A DNA stretch of 64,000 nucleotides. Origin: Hordeum vulgare subsp. vulgare. Lineage: Eukaryota > Streptophyta > Magnoliopsida > Poales > Poaceae. Positions 10,846-23,720 of the stretch are shown piece after piece (position 1 is the first letter of the stretch; every line of letters starts with the position of its first letter). The stretch covers positions 352,095,823-352,159,822 of the forward strand of contig NC_058524.1 of the NCBI RefSeq assembly GCF_904849725.1, in the 5' to 3' direction. Both the position numbers and the translations under genes were made by a program. The notes under the pieces are model-generated. The model worked only from the letters and a program-made list of their open reading frames with translations, made no database searches and had not been told where the DNA came from.

Positions 10846-11659
10846 ATGGCTAGTCCTATCACTATGATCATTACACCCGAGAGCGAGGTTCTTAACTTTA
10901 AACAAAATGAGGGAGAAAACTTAAAAGATGCTTGGTATAGAATTTGCAATGCTCAAAATAGATCTACTCGTAAGCTATCTACTACCGTTCTACTTCGCAA
11001 TTTTTATGTGGGTATTTCCCCTTGGAATAGGTATGTTCTTGACACCATCGTAGGCGGAAATTTCTTGGGTAGCCATACCGTTGATTCTTATGGTGCTTTA
11101 ATAAATTTGGTATGCTCACCCCCACTCATGGTTAATGAAACTACTTTAACCTTTGGAACATGTGATGCGTAGGCTGGGTATTATTGAAAATAAAGTTGCT
11201 ACGATAGAACTCATTGAAAATTTGTATAAAAACATCCAGAATCAAATCACTCAATATGGATCCAAGGTGGGAGTGCCTTTGAAAAATTTAAAGGAGAAGG
11301 AACCCATAGTTAACGAAAAACTAGATCATGATTCCGCTAGAATTGGCAAACTAGAGGATGTTATAACCAACTTGGGTTCCGCTTTTGCTGATGTTGAGAA
11401 CACTCCAAATTTTTCCCACAATAAGTCCACTAAGCTTGCTTATGTTCCTAAAAACAATGGTGAACCATCTAATAAGGGAGATGAAGATCTTAAAATGTTG
11501 AGTGTTCACCCTACCTATCTTGATATCTTTAAAAAACCTATCATCACTAACGATTATCTTTGTTCCCTATCTAGGAGTATAATTATTGATAAAATTAAAG
11601 AACTCCCTCATAATGATGATGGTATGAGTGGTTTGAGCACTAAAGATGACAATACTTGA
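10846..11659 (+). pseudogene. gag-like gene of the non-autonomous element, one frameshift
   Basis: An ATG at 10846 opens a frame encoding the Athila-type N-terminal Gag segment (NEGENLKDAWYRI, then LLRNFYVGISPWNRYVLD). It runs to a stop at 11172. The next frame takes over at about 11150 and continues to 11659, with a Lys/Glu/Leu-rich, coiled-coil-like C-terminal part (ITQYGSKVGVPLKNLKEKEP). One extra T in the run at 11149-11151 explains the switch, so an earlier form would be about 271 residues. Gag proteins package element RNA into particles. No zinc knuckle or protease follows. There are no other stops in the gene, so the frameshift may be recent. Confidence 0.8.
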
Positions 11660-11684
11660 TTCTATTGCCTTACGCCTAGCTAAG

Positions 11685-11721
11685 GGCGTTAAACGATAGC
11701 GCTTGTTGGGAGGCAACCCAA
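11685..11721 (+). other. Candidate RNA stem-loops downstream of gag
   Basis: GGCGTT (11685-11690) can pair with AGCGCT (11698-11703) using two G-U pairs around the loop AAACGAT. TTGGG (11706-11710) pairs with CCCAA (11717-11721). I recall this motif as widely conserved in Triticeae Athila-type elements. A role in packaging or translation is speculation. Confidence 0.45.
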
Positions 11722-12589
11722 TGAATAAATTTATTTTTGCTTTTTAGTTTCTGTTTTCTTGAGTCCACACCATCAAGATTCTGTTATCATTGTGTTTTTT
11801 TATGTTTTAATTAGTGTTTGTTCCAAGTAGAACCTTTATGATTAGTTTTGGTGGTAGTTGTTTAACCGTGCCGAAAAAAGATAGAAACTTAGTGCTCACA
11901 AAATTATTTTAGTTCCTATCAAGAAAAAGCTTTTCAGTTGATTCTTTTTGCTTCTGATTGATATGCAAATTGCCCTAATTTTCATAAGTTTTTCAGAATT
12001 TTTGGGATAGCAGAGGTATACGAAATATACAAATTGCTACAGACTGTTCTGTTTTTGACAGATTCTGTTTTTGTTGTGTTGATTGCTTATTTTGATGAAA
12101 CTATGGTTAGTATCGGGGGTACGAGCCTTGGAGAAGTGAGAATACAGTAATATAACATCAATCTAGATGGAAATTAAGTTTACTACACTACCTAAAAAGT
12201 TGGTGGTTTGTTTTCTTATGCTAATGATATCACGAGTTTCTGTTTAAGTTTTATGTTGTGAAGATTTCAAGTTTTGGGTGATGTTCTTATGGACAATGGA
12301 ATAAAGAGTGGAAAGAGCCTAAGCTTGAGGATGCCCAAGTCATACCAGGCCAAATTCAAGGACACCAAAAATCCTAAGCTTGGGGATGCCCCGGGAAGGC
12401 ATCCCCTCTTTCGTCTTCAATCCATCGGTAACATTACTTGGAGCTATATTTGTATTTACCACATGATATGTGTTTTGCTTGGAGCGTCGTGTATTATAGG
12501 ATTCTTTGCTTTTTGTTTTATCACAATCATCCTTGCTGCACAGCTTTTGAGAGGGACATGCACTCATCCTGAATTTGTTAGAATACTCA

Positions 12590-12815
12590 ATGAGCTTCAC
12601 TTATATCTTTTGAGTTAGGCAATTTAGCTCGCATGTGCTTCACTTATATCTTTTGAGATAGATAATTTTGGTCCCATGAGCTTCACTTATATATTTTGAG
12701 CTAGATAATTTTTCTCTAGTGCTTCACTTAAATCTTTGTAGAGCATAGCGGTGTCATATTTTGTAGAAATAAGAACTCTCGATCTTCACTTATATCATTT
12801 TGAGAGCGCTCTCTA
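12590..12815 (+). repeat. Short tandem array, about 43-bp unit, five degenerate copies
   Basis: The phrase CTTCACTTATATCTTTTGAG or close variants recurs at 12595, 12638, 12681, 12722 and 12784. The first four spacings are 41-43 bp. Confidence 0.75.
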
Positions 12816-14497
12816 AGCAACTTGGTAATTGGCGTGTGTTATGGAATTAGTCCTAAATATGATAGGCATCCGAAGAGGATATAATAAAAACTTTCATATT
12901 CAAGTGCATTGATTAGTAAGAGAAGTTTGATTCCTCACAATTATTTTTGAGATATGGATATGGTAATATTAGAGTTATGATAGTAGGCTGTTGTGAATCT
13001 AGAAATACTTGTGTTGAGGTTAGTGATTCCCATAGCATGCACGTATGATGAACCGCTATGTTATGAAGTCGGAGCATAATTGATTTATTGATTGTCATCC
13101 TTTGTGTGGCGGTCGGGATCGCGTGATGGTTAACTCCTACCAACCCTTCCCCTAGGAGTAAGCGTTTAGCACTTTGTTTTGATTACTAATGAAACTTTCG
13201 CAATAAGTATATGAGTTCTTCATGACTAATGTGAGTCCATGGTATATATGCAATCTCACCCTTCCACCATTGCTAGCCTCTCTAGTGCCTCGCAACTTTC
13301 TCCGGTGCACAAAACCACCATATACCTTCCTCAAAATAGCCACCCTACCTACCTATTATGGCATTTTCATAGCCATTCCGACATATATTGCCATGCAACT
13401 TCCACCGTCCCATATCATGACATGTGCCATCACTTTCATATTGCCATTGCATGATCGTAATATAGCTAGCGAGATGTTTCAACGTCATACGCTAAGCTAG
13501 ATCGTTGCACATCCCGGTACACTGCCGGAGGCATTTCATATAGAGTCATTATTGTTCTAAGTATCGAGTTGTAAGTAAATAAAAGTGTGATGATCATCAT
13601 TATTAGAGCATTGTCCCATGTGAGGAAATAAATAAAGAGGCCAAAGATGCCCACCAAAAAAAACAGAAAAAAATGAAATGAAAAAAAGAGGCCAAAGAGC
13701 CCATAAACAAATTAGAGAAAAAGAGAGAAGGGACAATCTACTATCTTTTTCCACACTTGTGCTTCAAAATAGCACCATGTTCTTCATGATAGAGAGTCTC
13801 TTGGTTTGTCACTTTCATATACTAGTGGAAATTTTCATTATATAACTTGTCTTGTATATTCCAATGATGGGCTTCCTCAAAATTGCCCTAGGTCTTCATG
13901 AGCAAGCAAGTTGGGTGCACACCAACTAGTTTTTATTTTTGAGCTTTCATACACTTATAGCTCTAGTGCATCCGTTGCATGGCAAACCCTACTCATTCAC
14001 ATTGATATCTATTGATGGGCATCTCCATAACCCAGTGATACGCTGAGTCGATGTGACCATCTCCTCCTTTTTGCCTCACAACCTCCACCACACTCTATTC
14101 CACCTATAGTGCTATATCCATGGCTCACACTGAGAGTTGAAAAAGGTATGAGAAAGTAAGAGTGCGAAAACAATTACTTGGCCAATACCGGGGTTGTGCA
14201 TGATTTAAATTCGTTGTGTGGGGATGAGGGAGCATAGCCACACTATATGATTTTGAAGGGATAACTTTCTTTGGCCTTGTTATTTCAAAAGTTCATGATT
14301 ACTTTGCTAGTATGCTTGAAGTATTATTGTTTTCATGTCTATATCAAACTATTGTTCTGAATCTTATGGATCTGAACATTCATGCCACAATAAAGAAGTT
14401 ATAAAGAACAAATATGTTAGGTAGCATTCCACATCAAAAATTCGGTCTTTATCACTTCCCTACTTGAGGACGAGCAGGAGTTAAGCTTGGGGATTCT

Positions 14498-16053
14498 TGA
14501 TACGTCTCCAATGTATCTATAATTTTTTATTGTTCCATGCTACTATAATATCAACTTGGGATGTTTTATATGCATTTATATGCTATTTTATATCATTTTT
14601 AGGACTAACCTATTAACTCAATGCCCAGTGCCAGTTTCTGTTTTTTCTGTGTTTTTGACCTTTTTCTGATAAGAATATTAAACGGAGTCCAAACGGAATA
14701 AAACCATTGGGATGATTTTTTCCATAACAGAAGGGATCCTGAAGACTTGAGAACCAAGGCAGAGGGCCACGTAGGAGGCCACGAGCCCCCTAGGCGCGCC
14801 CTAGGGGGGCGCCTAGCAGGCTCGCCCCCCCTGCCTCCTTTGCCCTACCTCTTTCGCCTATAAATTCCCTAAAATCCCCAAACCAACAGAGAGAGCCACC
14901 AAAATACTTTTTCGCCGCCGCAAGCTTCTGTTTCCGCGAGATCCCATCTGGGGACTGTTCTGGTGCCTTGCCGGAGGGGGATTCAGACACGGAGGGCTTC
15001 TTCGTCAACACCATTGCCTCTCCGATGATGCATGAGTAGTTCACCACATACCTTCGGGTCCATAGCTAGTAGCTAGATGGCTTCTTCTCTCTCTTGGATC
15101 TTCAATACAGAGTTCTCCATGATCTTCATGGAGATCTATCCGATGTAACTTTCTTTTGCGGTGTGTTTGTCGAGATCCGATGAATTGTGGATTTATGATC
15201 AGATTATCTATGAATATTATTTGAGTCTCCTCTGATTTCTTATATGCATGATTTCGTATCCTTGTAATTCTCTTCAATTTATGGGTTTCGTTTGGCCAAC
15301 TTGATCTATAATTCTTGCAATGGGAGAAGTGCTTGGTTTTGGGTTCATACCGTGCGGTCTCCTCACCTAGTGACAGAAGGGGTAGCGAGGCACGCATCGT
15401 GTTGTTGCCATCAAGGGTAAAAAGAAGGGGTTTATATCATATTGCATGAGTTCACCCCTCTACATCATGTCATCTTTCTTAAGGCGTTACTCTTTTTGTT
15501 ATGAACTTAATACACTAGATGCATGTTGGATAGCGGTCGATGTGTGGAGTAATAGTAGTAGATGCAGAAAGTATCGGTCTACCTGTCTCGGACGTGATGC
15601 CTATATGTATGATAATTGCCTTAGATATCGTCATGACTTTGCGCGATTCTATTAATTGCTCGACAGTAATTCTTTCACACACCGTAATACTTGCTATCAT
15701 GAGAGAAGCCTCTAGTGAACACTATGACCCCCGGGTCTATTTTACACATTATATATTCAGATCTACATACAAAAATACCAAAAATACCTTGCTGCACTTT
15801 TATTTATTTATTTATATTTACCTATTATCACTATCAAATCTCACTTTGCAAGTAATTGTAAAGGGATTGACAACCCCTTTATCGCGTTGGGTGCAAGTTT
15901 GTTTGTCTTTGCGCAGGTGCCTTGGTGCCTCATCTTGATACTCCTACTGGATTGATACCTTGGTTCTCAAACTGAAGAAAATACTTATCTCTACTTTGCT
16001 GCATCACCCTTTCTTCTTCAAGGGAAAAACCAACGCAAGCTCAAGAAGTAGCA
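14498..16053 (+). repeat. 3' LTR of the gag-only element
   Basis: It begins TGATACGTCTCCAATGTATC and ends AAGTAGCA, followed by the target duplication GTACC. It is eight bases shorter than the 5' LTR through several small indels. Confidence 0.9.
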
Positions 16054-16058
16054 GTACC

Positions 16059-16379
16059 AAATGCGAATTAACCCAACATGACAAAAGTGACTAGTTGAAA
16101 TTCTCGTGTGCCCTCATGAATGCTTTGCCTATTATAAGTATTTGTTCCAACATTATCTTTGCGACAAAAGGATTGGGATACCTTGCTGCACCTATTGTTA
16201 CTATTGCTACTTGTCACTTGTTGCAATTATCTTGCTATCCAACAATTTGCTACCGCTATTTTAGTGCTTGCAGAAATGACATTGCTGAAAACCACTTGTC
16301 ATTTCCTTCCGCTCCTTGTTGGGTTCGGCTGTCTTACTTATCAAAAGGACTACGATTGATTCCCTATACTTGTGGGCCA
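16059..16379 (+). repeat. 5' LTR of Athila-1, remainder
   Basis: After the target duplication the Athila-1 LTR resumes with AAATGCGAATTAACC and ends TATACTTGTGGGCCA at 16379. The same end is present in the related LTR that closes at 54465. Confidence 0.85.
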
Positions 16380-16393
16380 TGAAGAATCTTTTC

Positions 16394-16411
16394 TAGCACA
16401 ATTCCCGGGGA
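16394..16411 (+). promoter_or_regulatory. Degenerate primer binding site of Athila-1
   Basis: The 18 bases follow the pattern TGGCGCCGTTGCCGGGGA with about five mismatches. The position, 14 bases after the LTR, is the same as in the second Athila element (54480-54497). Confidence 0.55.
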
Positions 16412-16529
16412 GTGAAGCGCCTTTGGTAAGGGAAAATTTATTTTACGTGCTGAAATTCACTGTTACTTGTCACTATCGAAAGTAATCCTTTGGGAAGTTT
16501 GTTCGGGTATCTTCACCTCGACCGAAAAC

Positions 16530-17803
16530 ATCAAGAGTTATCCCTCAAACTTACGAACCTACTGAAAATGTTTATTATGAAATTCCTTCAGGTATAATAG
16601 AGAAACTGCTAGCTAATCCTTATGCAGGAGATGGAACAAAACATCCCGATATGCACCTAATCTATGTGGATGAAGTTTGTGGATTTTGTAAGCCTGTAGG
16701 TTTATCCGGAGATGAAGCCAAGAAGAATGTTTTCCATTTATGTTTGGGGGAAATACATTGACATGGTATAGGCTATGTGATGATACAAGATCTTGGAACT
16801 GGAATCGATTGCAATTGGAGTTTCACCAAAAAATATATTCGATGCATCTTGTTCATCGTGATCGGAATTTTATTATAAATTTTGGCCTCTTGAAGGATAA
16901 AGTATATCGCTCTAGCTTAGGGGAGGCTGAAGTCAATGTTATATTCATGACCCAATCATGATCTCCCGAGAGAAATTATTATAGAGACTTTTCATGCTCG
17001 GCTTTCTCGTGATGATCAAACTATGCTCGATACTTCTTGTTCTGGCTCTTTTATGAAGAAGACTATTGAATTAAGGTGGGATCTATTGGAAAGAATTAAA
17101 CACAACTCTCAACATTGGGAACTTAAAGAAGGTAAGGATTCAGGTATAAAACTTAAGTTTGATTGTGTTAGATCTTTTATGAATATCGATGCTTTCAATG
17201 ACTTCAGTACTAAATATGGACTTGACTCTGAGACAGTAGCCTAATTCTGTGAAACCTTGGCTGCTCATGTTGATCTCCCTAAAGAGAAATTGTATAAATA
17301 TCATCCACCTATTAAAGAAAAATTTGAAGAACCAATTAAAGTTTAGGATGGAACTATGATTTACAATGTTGACCCAATTGTGCCTACTACTTATATTGAG
17401 AAACCACCTTTCCCTGTTAGGATCAAGGAACATGCTAAAGCTTCAACCATGGTTAACAAAAGTTATGTTAGAACAACAAAACCCTCCATGAAAATAAAGG
17501 TAGAACCTAGTATTGCTATGGTTAAAGAACTCTTGGACAATAATATTGATGGGTATGTTATTTATTTCTATGATGAAGCTGCTAGAATTGCCAAACCTGG
17601 TACTAAAGATAAAAATAGACCCGTTGTTGGCATGCATGTCGTCTCAGTAAAAATAGGAGATCATTGTTATCATGGTTTATGTGACATGGTTACTAATGTT
17701 AGTGCCATTCCTTTCACAGTATATCAAGAAATTATGTATGAGATAGTACCCGCTGAAATAGAATACATAGATGTTACTAGCAAACTTGCTAATAGAGACA
17801 CCA
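16530..17803 (+). pseudogene. Athila-1 gag and start of protease, disrupted
   Basis: Translation gives a Gag core (PSGIIEKLLANPYAGDGTKH near 16595, then TWYRLCDD and FHQKIYSMHLVHRDRNF in a second frame from about 16757). It continues through a linker into an aspartic-protease-like stretch (RPVVGMHVVSVKIGDH, then LCDMVTNVSAIPF near 17680). The related element reads LCD-T-S-A-S at the same place. The gene is broken by a frameshift near 16757, stops near 16875-16960, 17242 and 17344, and is cut at 17803 by a large insertion. It continues at 24288. Gag forms the particle and the protease would process the polyprotein. Neither can be made as it stands. Confidence 0.8.
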
Positions 17804-18498
17804 AATGTAACGCCCAAGATGCAATCCTTTCCTTATTTTGGCACGAATGCCTCAAGAGGGATACAAGCGCATCTCGTCATTTCGCAAGAATGGATATCGT
17901 TACAAGTACGTGTACAAAAGAGATGAGTATATGTAATTGACTTATACTCGCCACAAGCTACAACATGATCATCTCAATACAACAATACATACAAACATCA
18001 ACTAGAAGAGCAGGGTCCGGCTACGGACAAAAAAAAAACGATAAAAGAACAACGTCCATCCTTGCTATCCCAGGCTGCTGGCCTCGAACCCATCGTAGAG
18101 CAATGAAGAAGAAGACGAAACTTCAAATAGAACAATCATCACGCTCACGTCAAAGTATCGCTTTACATGTATCTGCAACTGTTGTTGTAGTAATATGTGA
18201 GCCACACGGACTGAGCAATCTCATTTCCAAAGGTATCAAGACTAGCAAAGCTTAATGAGTGAGGTATGGTTAAGTAGTGAGGTTGCAGCAAGCGACTAAG
18301 CATTTATTTGAGGTGACTAACCCACGAGTTCAAGACTAATAGGGGGTGATCTATGCAAAAACGAACGTGAACTAATAATGATCAAATGAATGATCCTGAA
18401 CACCTACTTACATTAGTCATAACCCTACCGTGTCCTCTTCTAGATGCAGAACTCACGAGAAGAGACACTCACGGTTACGCACGTAGTTGGCATATTAA

Positions 18499-20721
18499 TC
18501 ATATTATTAAAATGATAAAAAATGAACGGTGATGATTTATTGCTCTAAAGTTAATTAAGTTATTTAAACAGCTTAGATCCATTGATAATAATAACACACA
18601 CCTGTGAAAATAAAAATAAAAGAAAGAGAGTAGGACATGGACACGCAACTCATTAATTTCCACTGCATGTGACTTGGCATCGGACCCAAAAGCTAGGCAG
18701 CCACGGTAAAAAAAAGTTGACTAGCCCAACACGTCACATGCGGGGATCGGGTCCAAAAGCTACTAAAAAAAGCTAGCCAGCCAACACATCTGTATGGGAA
18801 TCAGATCCAACCTCGACCTTTTTATATTAGGAAATATAACTAAGCTTGCTACTCATGTGATGACATAATTTTTTTCAGAAATTTTATGTGCCTCCAAAAA
18901 TAGCTAAATCATGAATACATTTTATATGGAAATATGCTATTAGACTTACACATGAGCGTATTCCATCTGATGAAATCGATCCTTATGTCATCAATTAATT
19001 AACAAGTTTACAAATTGATGTTCATACATCTACAGTAAATTCTACCATTCGAATTATATTTCAGTATTTTTGCATTTAAAAAAAGGTGGATTAACATATT
19101 TTTCATCACAGGTTAAATATAGTTAGTTGTGTATTAGGTTTTCGTCAAATTGAGAGAATGCTAGACATAACTTTCCAAGTAGGTCTTTCAAATATTATGG
19201 GTCATCCAAATATAGAACTAACATTCTTACAGGATATACGAATATTCAGTATATATATAAAAGCATCATCGACTAGTTTCAACAAGAAATAGATTAGCCG
19301 TACTTGAGCGTTTAGATGGTATTTTTGACATTTGCAGTTCAGTTTCATCGGTAGCGTACCAGACATTAAAACTGTGATTAAGAAGAAGAAAAATGTCAAA
19401 TGTAGGCTCTATGTAGATAAGAAACTTCGCAAAATTATAGGATAAAGATGAAGGCTGAAATCCTAGTGCTAAAGAAGCAAATAAAATTACATACAGACGG
19501 AATTTGATCCAAATGAGCACATAAATTTTTGAATGGTGGAGCCTAGCTGGTCATCCACTATAATGCTAAAAAAATAGCATTCACATATATATGTAAGGTT
19601 ACTATTAGCTACATGACGCATGCAGCAATAAAATAACAAATATATAAACCAAAACAATGTTTGGTGATTAAAATTTCATAATCATATACATTAATTAAAT
19701 GTGGTATAATCATAAAATAATAATACATTGTTAAGTTAATTTAGATTCATTAACAAATATTATTTTCCTATAAATGAATATTTTAAATGAAATCTACAAG
19801 CGAATACACAGAAGATCAATAGACCAATGCTCACATATCAAATGCTTCAACAGCCAAGACAAAAATCACGATGAATTCTTTGAAATGCAAAAAAGGTTGC
19901 GAAATCAAAAGGGAGCCGTGTCTTGGCTAGGCTTGATTTAATCATATGCTCCTCTATCACACATAGCTAAATCCACGTCAGCGATGATATATGCAACCTA
20001 CTTAACCTCATAGTAACTTACATCTAACCTATAGGAGTTCCCGTCTACAAATAACATGCAAAGGAAGAACTAGTCAAAACTTCATCCACTAGAGTTTAAC
20101 GCAACAAATTAAGCATGTCGCATTTGAAAATAAGGAAAACTAAGCTTGGCGATTCGTCTTGATGATTGTTGTTGATATTTCAATCGAACCAAGGTGGATG
20201 CAGGAGGTGTGGACAATGGAAAGATCGTGGTATTTTTAAACAAATAGAAGAAAACAATGCATTGTAATTGGCACAAACTTTCTTGATGGGCAAGCAAGTG
20301 ATACACCATCAATGAAGCAATTACATTACATATAATACATAATTGATTAGGAAAAAAATCCTTTCATGTTATCGTTCTTAAGACTTAAACTAATTAGAAT
20401 TAAAAATAAATATGAAAGAAAATATAAACTTCATATAATGGTGGAAAGATTGTACTATAGATGTACTGCTATAATTGTATTTCCAAAAACTTAGCGGTTC
20501 AATGTGTATATAATCAACATATTTATATTTTACTAAGGTTACAACACAAGGCACTCTAATGTATACGTAGCATCAATATGGCATTCTTAGATCGTATGTT
20601 TGAACTTGGAAGGGTTTTTATTTTTAGGAACCATATCTGAATTTCATATTTCTTTTATACAAAAGTAACTTTAGGAACAAATGAAAATCTAGCCGCTCAA
20701 ATGCGCGGGTAACCCTGCTAG
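18499..20721 (+). mobile_element. Helitron (non-autonomous), about 2.2 kb
   Basis: The 3' end has Helitron hallmarks: a GC hairpin with arms CCGCTC (20693-20698) and GCGCGG (20703-20708, one mismatch), then CTAG at 20718-20721 followed by T. The DNA is AT-rich and has no helicase or Rep gene. The 5' end is uncertain. A TC dinucleotide preceded by A occurs at 18499, but the true start could be a few bases away (18495). The host LTR sequence appears to continue on both sides. Helitrons make no target duplication, so the left boundary cannot be fixed from this sequence. Confidence 0.55.
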
Positions 20722-22960
20722 TTTTAGTTAAGTTTACTTCAAGTTATCTATAACTGGATGTTAAATAAAGTTTCCAAGTTTGCCACATAATCACACGCAC
20801 GGCCTTACGAAAGACATAACCCTGTAGGGGTGCTACAACTAGTCAATCACAAACTACCACACGCTACATCAGAAACCTCGACCGCGGAAAACCCGTGATC
20901 TCCTCGGATTCCTGGTGGAAAACCTCAACCTCGAGATAGCCCTAAGTATCCTCGGAATCCCTCGCACAAGACGCTTGAGAAAGGTAAAGCAAATCCAGCA
21001 AGGCTGCTCGAAATGCTGACAATCTCTATAGGAACCGCGTATCTTGTTCTCACGGCACACCGGATCAGCAAGACGTCGGGTTGGGTGAGACCTCAGGTGA
21101 CCAGGGGGCGCTGGACATCACTCAGTTTGGACCCACACTCATGTCGAGCATTGGCCCATGGGTTGATTAATTATCCACGGGGTCCGGAAAGTCTCTAAGC
21201 ATTTTATTAGGTTATTAGGCAAATGTAGTACCAATGTTGGGCCTTGCGAGATGAGTTTTATACCAAAAAAAATTCTAGGGGGTCCCCATAACAACCCCAA
21301 GCATGTTAGGAGCGCTCAGTTATGGAACATAACACCGGTAGCCGAAACTAAGGCGACAAAGGTGGAACAATACACCAGGCTAGAAGGCCAAGCCTTCCAC
21401 CTTTTACAAAATATATAGGTGCATTAAATTAATTAGCAATAATATGATGATATAACAAGGAACCCATGTTTCGCATGAAGGCTGAGCAAGCGATATCATA
21501 GCCAAAGAGTGATTTAGTGGGTTATGGAAGGGTTAGAGGTTTCTCATGCCAATGTTGGGAGGCTTATTAAACAGGTGGTAGGCAGCAAGACATAGCGAAA
21601 GAAGCGAGTCAAATAGCATGGTAATTATAGTAATGGTATCTAGGGAAATGGTCATCTTGGGTGTGATCCACCTTGGAAGAAGAACGAATACATGATGTAG
21701 ACGAACCAACATAGTCGAACGAATCCTCACATTCCGACATGCTTGCGGAACTCTATCAAGAAGAAGCAATCCAGAAACAAGAATCAACACACGATACTCA
21801 CTACAACATATGCATGACATGATGCACAAACACATATGATGCATGTCCGGTTTAATTATGCATGGTATGACAAAGCACAACAATCAATTACTACACATTA
21901 AGTGAAGCTCAATATGCAACTCGTTGCATAATGATGAAACTACATATTGAATTACTTAGCTCACTCCCGTTAGGTACACGACAAAATTAAATGTTATTAT
22001 ACAAGGCAAGAGGTGAAGCATAAATAAACTACACTATCTAGGCATTTTAAGTAAGGTCGGAAACAACATATAGCGTTTCCGAAATGACCCCATGTGTTAA
22101 TTTTGAAATATGTACAGATCTAATCTAAAAATATTTTATATTTATTAAACAGAAAAATAAAGTGGAACATGTGCTTCTACACTTCATTCTAGTCGGTTTA
22201 CATATATAGATAATCTAAAACGGAGCAACGGTTTAAAAGATATGAGCAACACAAGATAATATGCATGAATGCAAAATGCATGCAAATGACAACCACGGCA
22301 TGTTAAATCATGGATGTACACGATATTATGAAGCTACATTATATTCTACACAAGTTTAAATGAGGTTGGAACAACGATCACCAATCCGGAAAGTTCCCAT
22401 ATGTAATTTTGAATTTGCTACAGATCTGCCTAAATCACAATTTTGGAGTTTAAAAACAAGAAAAAATGCCACCATGTTATGCTACGCATTTTTCTAGCCA
22501 AGTTACATATACGAAACATTTTAATCGGAGCTACTGTTATACAGTTATGATGAAAACTGTTTTAGCATGTCATAACACACAATAAATGAAAACAACAAGT
22601 TAATTAATTTAAACATGGTTGAAAGTTGGATATCGTGGAACTACATAAAATTCTAAGCATGTTTCATGTATGAAGTTTTTAAATCCGATGCACGGTCATT
22701 TTTCTATTAATTTAACCAATTTAATATGGCCTCACACAAAATAATGCAAACAACACATTTAATTATTTTTAGCATGCATGAAAGTTACATATTATTAATC
22801 CACATAAAATTCTGGGAAGTTTTCATACCTAATTTTTTTAATCGCATGCATGAATAAATAGATATGGGCATTTTTTTTAAATGCAATTTTCTGTAATTCT
22901 GACATGTCATGGATAATTGCTAAATCCGGAGAACATAATAAAAACATTAACGGACCGAAC
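20722..22960 (-). other. AT-rich body of the long LTR-like insertion
   Basis: I found no gene, repeat array or structural RNA in this 2.2-kb stretch. Short frames such as 21533-21883 on the minus strand lack recognisable domains. It is treated as LTR body. Confidence 0.4.
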
Positions 22961-23720
22961 GTCACATAGGCACAACAAAACTGAACGACGCTCGTTGATG
23001 GGGCTTAGGGGAGGCGCTCACCATATCGGCCCTAGGCCCAGAAGTGGAGTAGCCTGACAAGGCAATGCGGATGGGCCTTGCACCTTTGGGCTGGCGGAGG
23101 GTGAGGCTAGCCCACACGGGTGGCGGGCAGGCCAACTCGACTGCGCTTGGGCCGAGAAGACGAGTCACTCACCCTCCTCTATCTCGACCGATATGAGGCA
23201 CGGGCGGCCACAACGACGGAGGCAAATGTCGCAGCGGCCGACGAGGCACTCCGGCGGTCCCTGACGAAATGGGGGCGTGAGAGCGCGACGGATCCGACCT
23301 CTCTGGCACAAATTGGTGGATGTGGGACAGCGGGTCAAGATGGCGGACTCGGGGAACCAGGTTGCCTCGTGCAGGGATCCGAACGACGGCGCCAGTGGCC
23401 TGGTCTGGCGACGGCTGCGGCGAGGTTAGGCACGGCTACCTGGCCTACTGGAGGTCGTCCGCGGGGGCTTCAGTCGGTGCGAAGCAGTGCAGGGAGGAGC
23501 TGAGCTCTAGCACGCGAGGCGGTGGCAGCGCTCGTGATGGCGCCTCGGGCTAGCGGCGACGGCCGATGGGGTCGTGCAGGCCTGATTTGGGCTCCACCAG
23601 CCTGGAGCAAGAGGAGAGAGGAGAGGCTGGCTGTGCGGTGGCTGGGGATTGGTGGGCCACAGAAAATGAGGGGGATTAGGGCTGGGGTCCAAATTAGGCA
23701 AGTTGGGGGTCTATTTATAG
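22961..23720 (-). promoter_or_regulatory. Candidate promoter and GC-rich leader (minus strand)
   Basis: CTATAAATAG at 23711-23720 (minus strand) is followed leftward by about 700 bp of GC-rich sequence with several short open frames on both strands. This is typical of a retrotransposon U3/R boundary plus leader, and the many short frames are effects of GC content. Confidence 0.4.

Larger units (their letters stand above)
11660..14497 (+). other. Non-coding internal region of the gag-only element
   Basis: About 2.8 kb without a credible gene occupies the place where pol would be. It contains two RNA-type stem-loops (11685-11721), a 43-bp tandem array (12590-12815), AT-rich filler and, at the end, a purine tract (about 14479-14493, AAGCTTGGGGA) that primes plus-strand synthesis. 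The small frames at 12274-12618 and 13222-13500 have no recognisable domain and look like chance. Confidence 0.6.
9051..16053 (+). mobile_element. Non-autonomous Athila-type (Sabrina-like) element, gag only, 7.0 kb
   Basis: This complete LTR retrotransposon is inserted in the Athila-1 5' LTR. The 5' LTR is 9051-10614 (1564 bp) and the 3' LTR 14498-16053 (1556 bp), both TG...CA. The 5-bp target duplication GTACC lies at 9046-9050 and 16054-16058. A primer binding site follows the 5' LTR and a purine-rich tract precedes the 3' LTR. The 3.9-kb internal region holds one gag-like gene and about 2.8 kb of non-coding DNA, with no protease, reverse transcriptase or integrase. It would depend on enzymes from a related element. 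In the first 290 bp the two LTRs differ by about 4%, counted by eye. The name Sabrina is from memory of LTR similarity. Confidence 0.9.
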
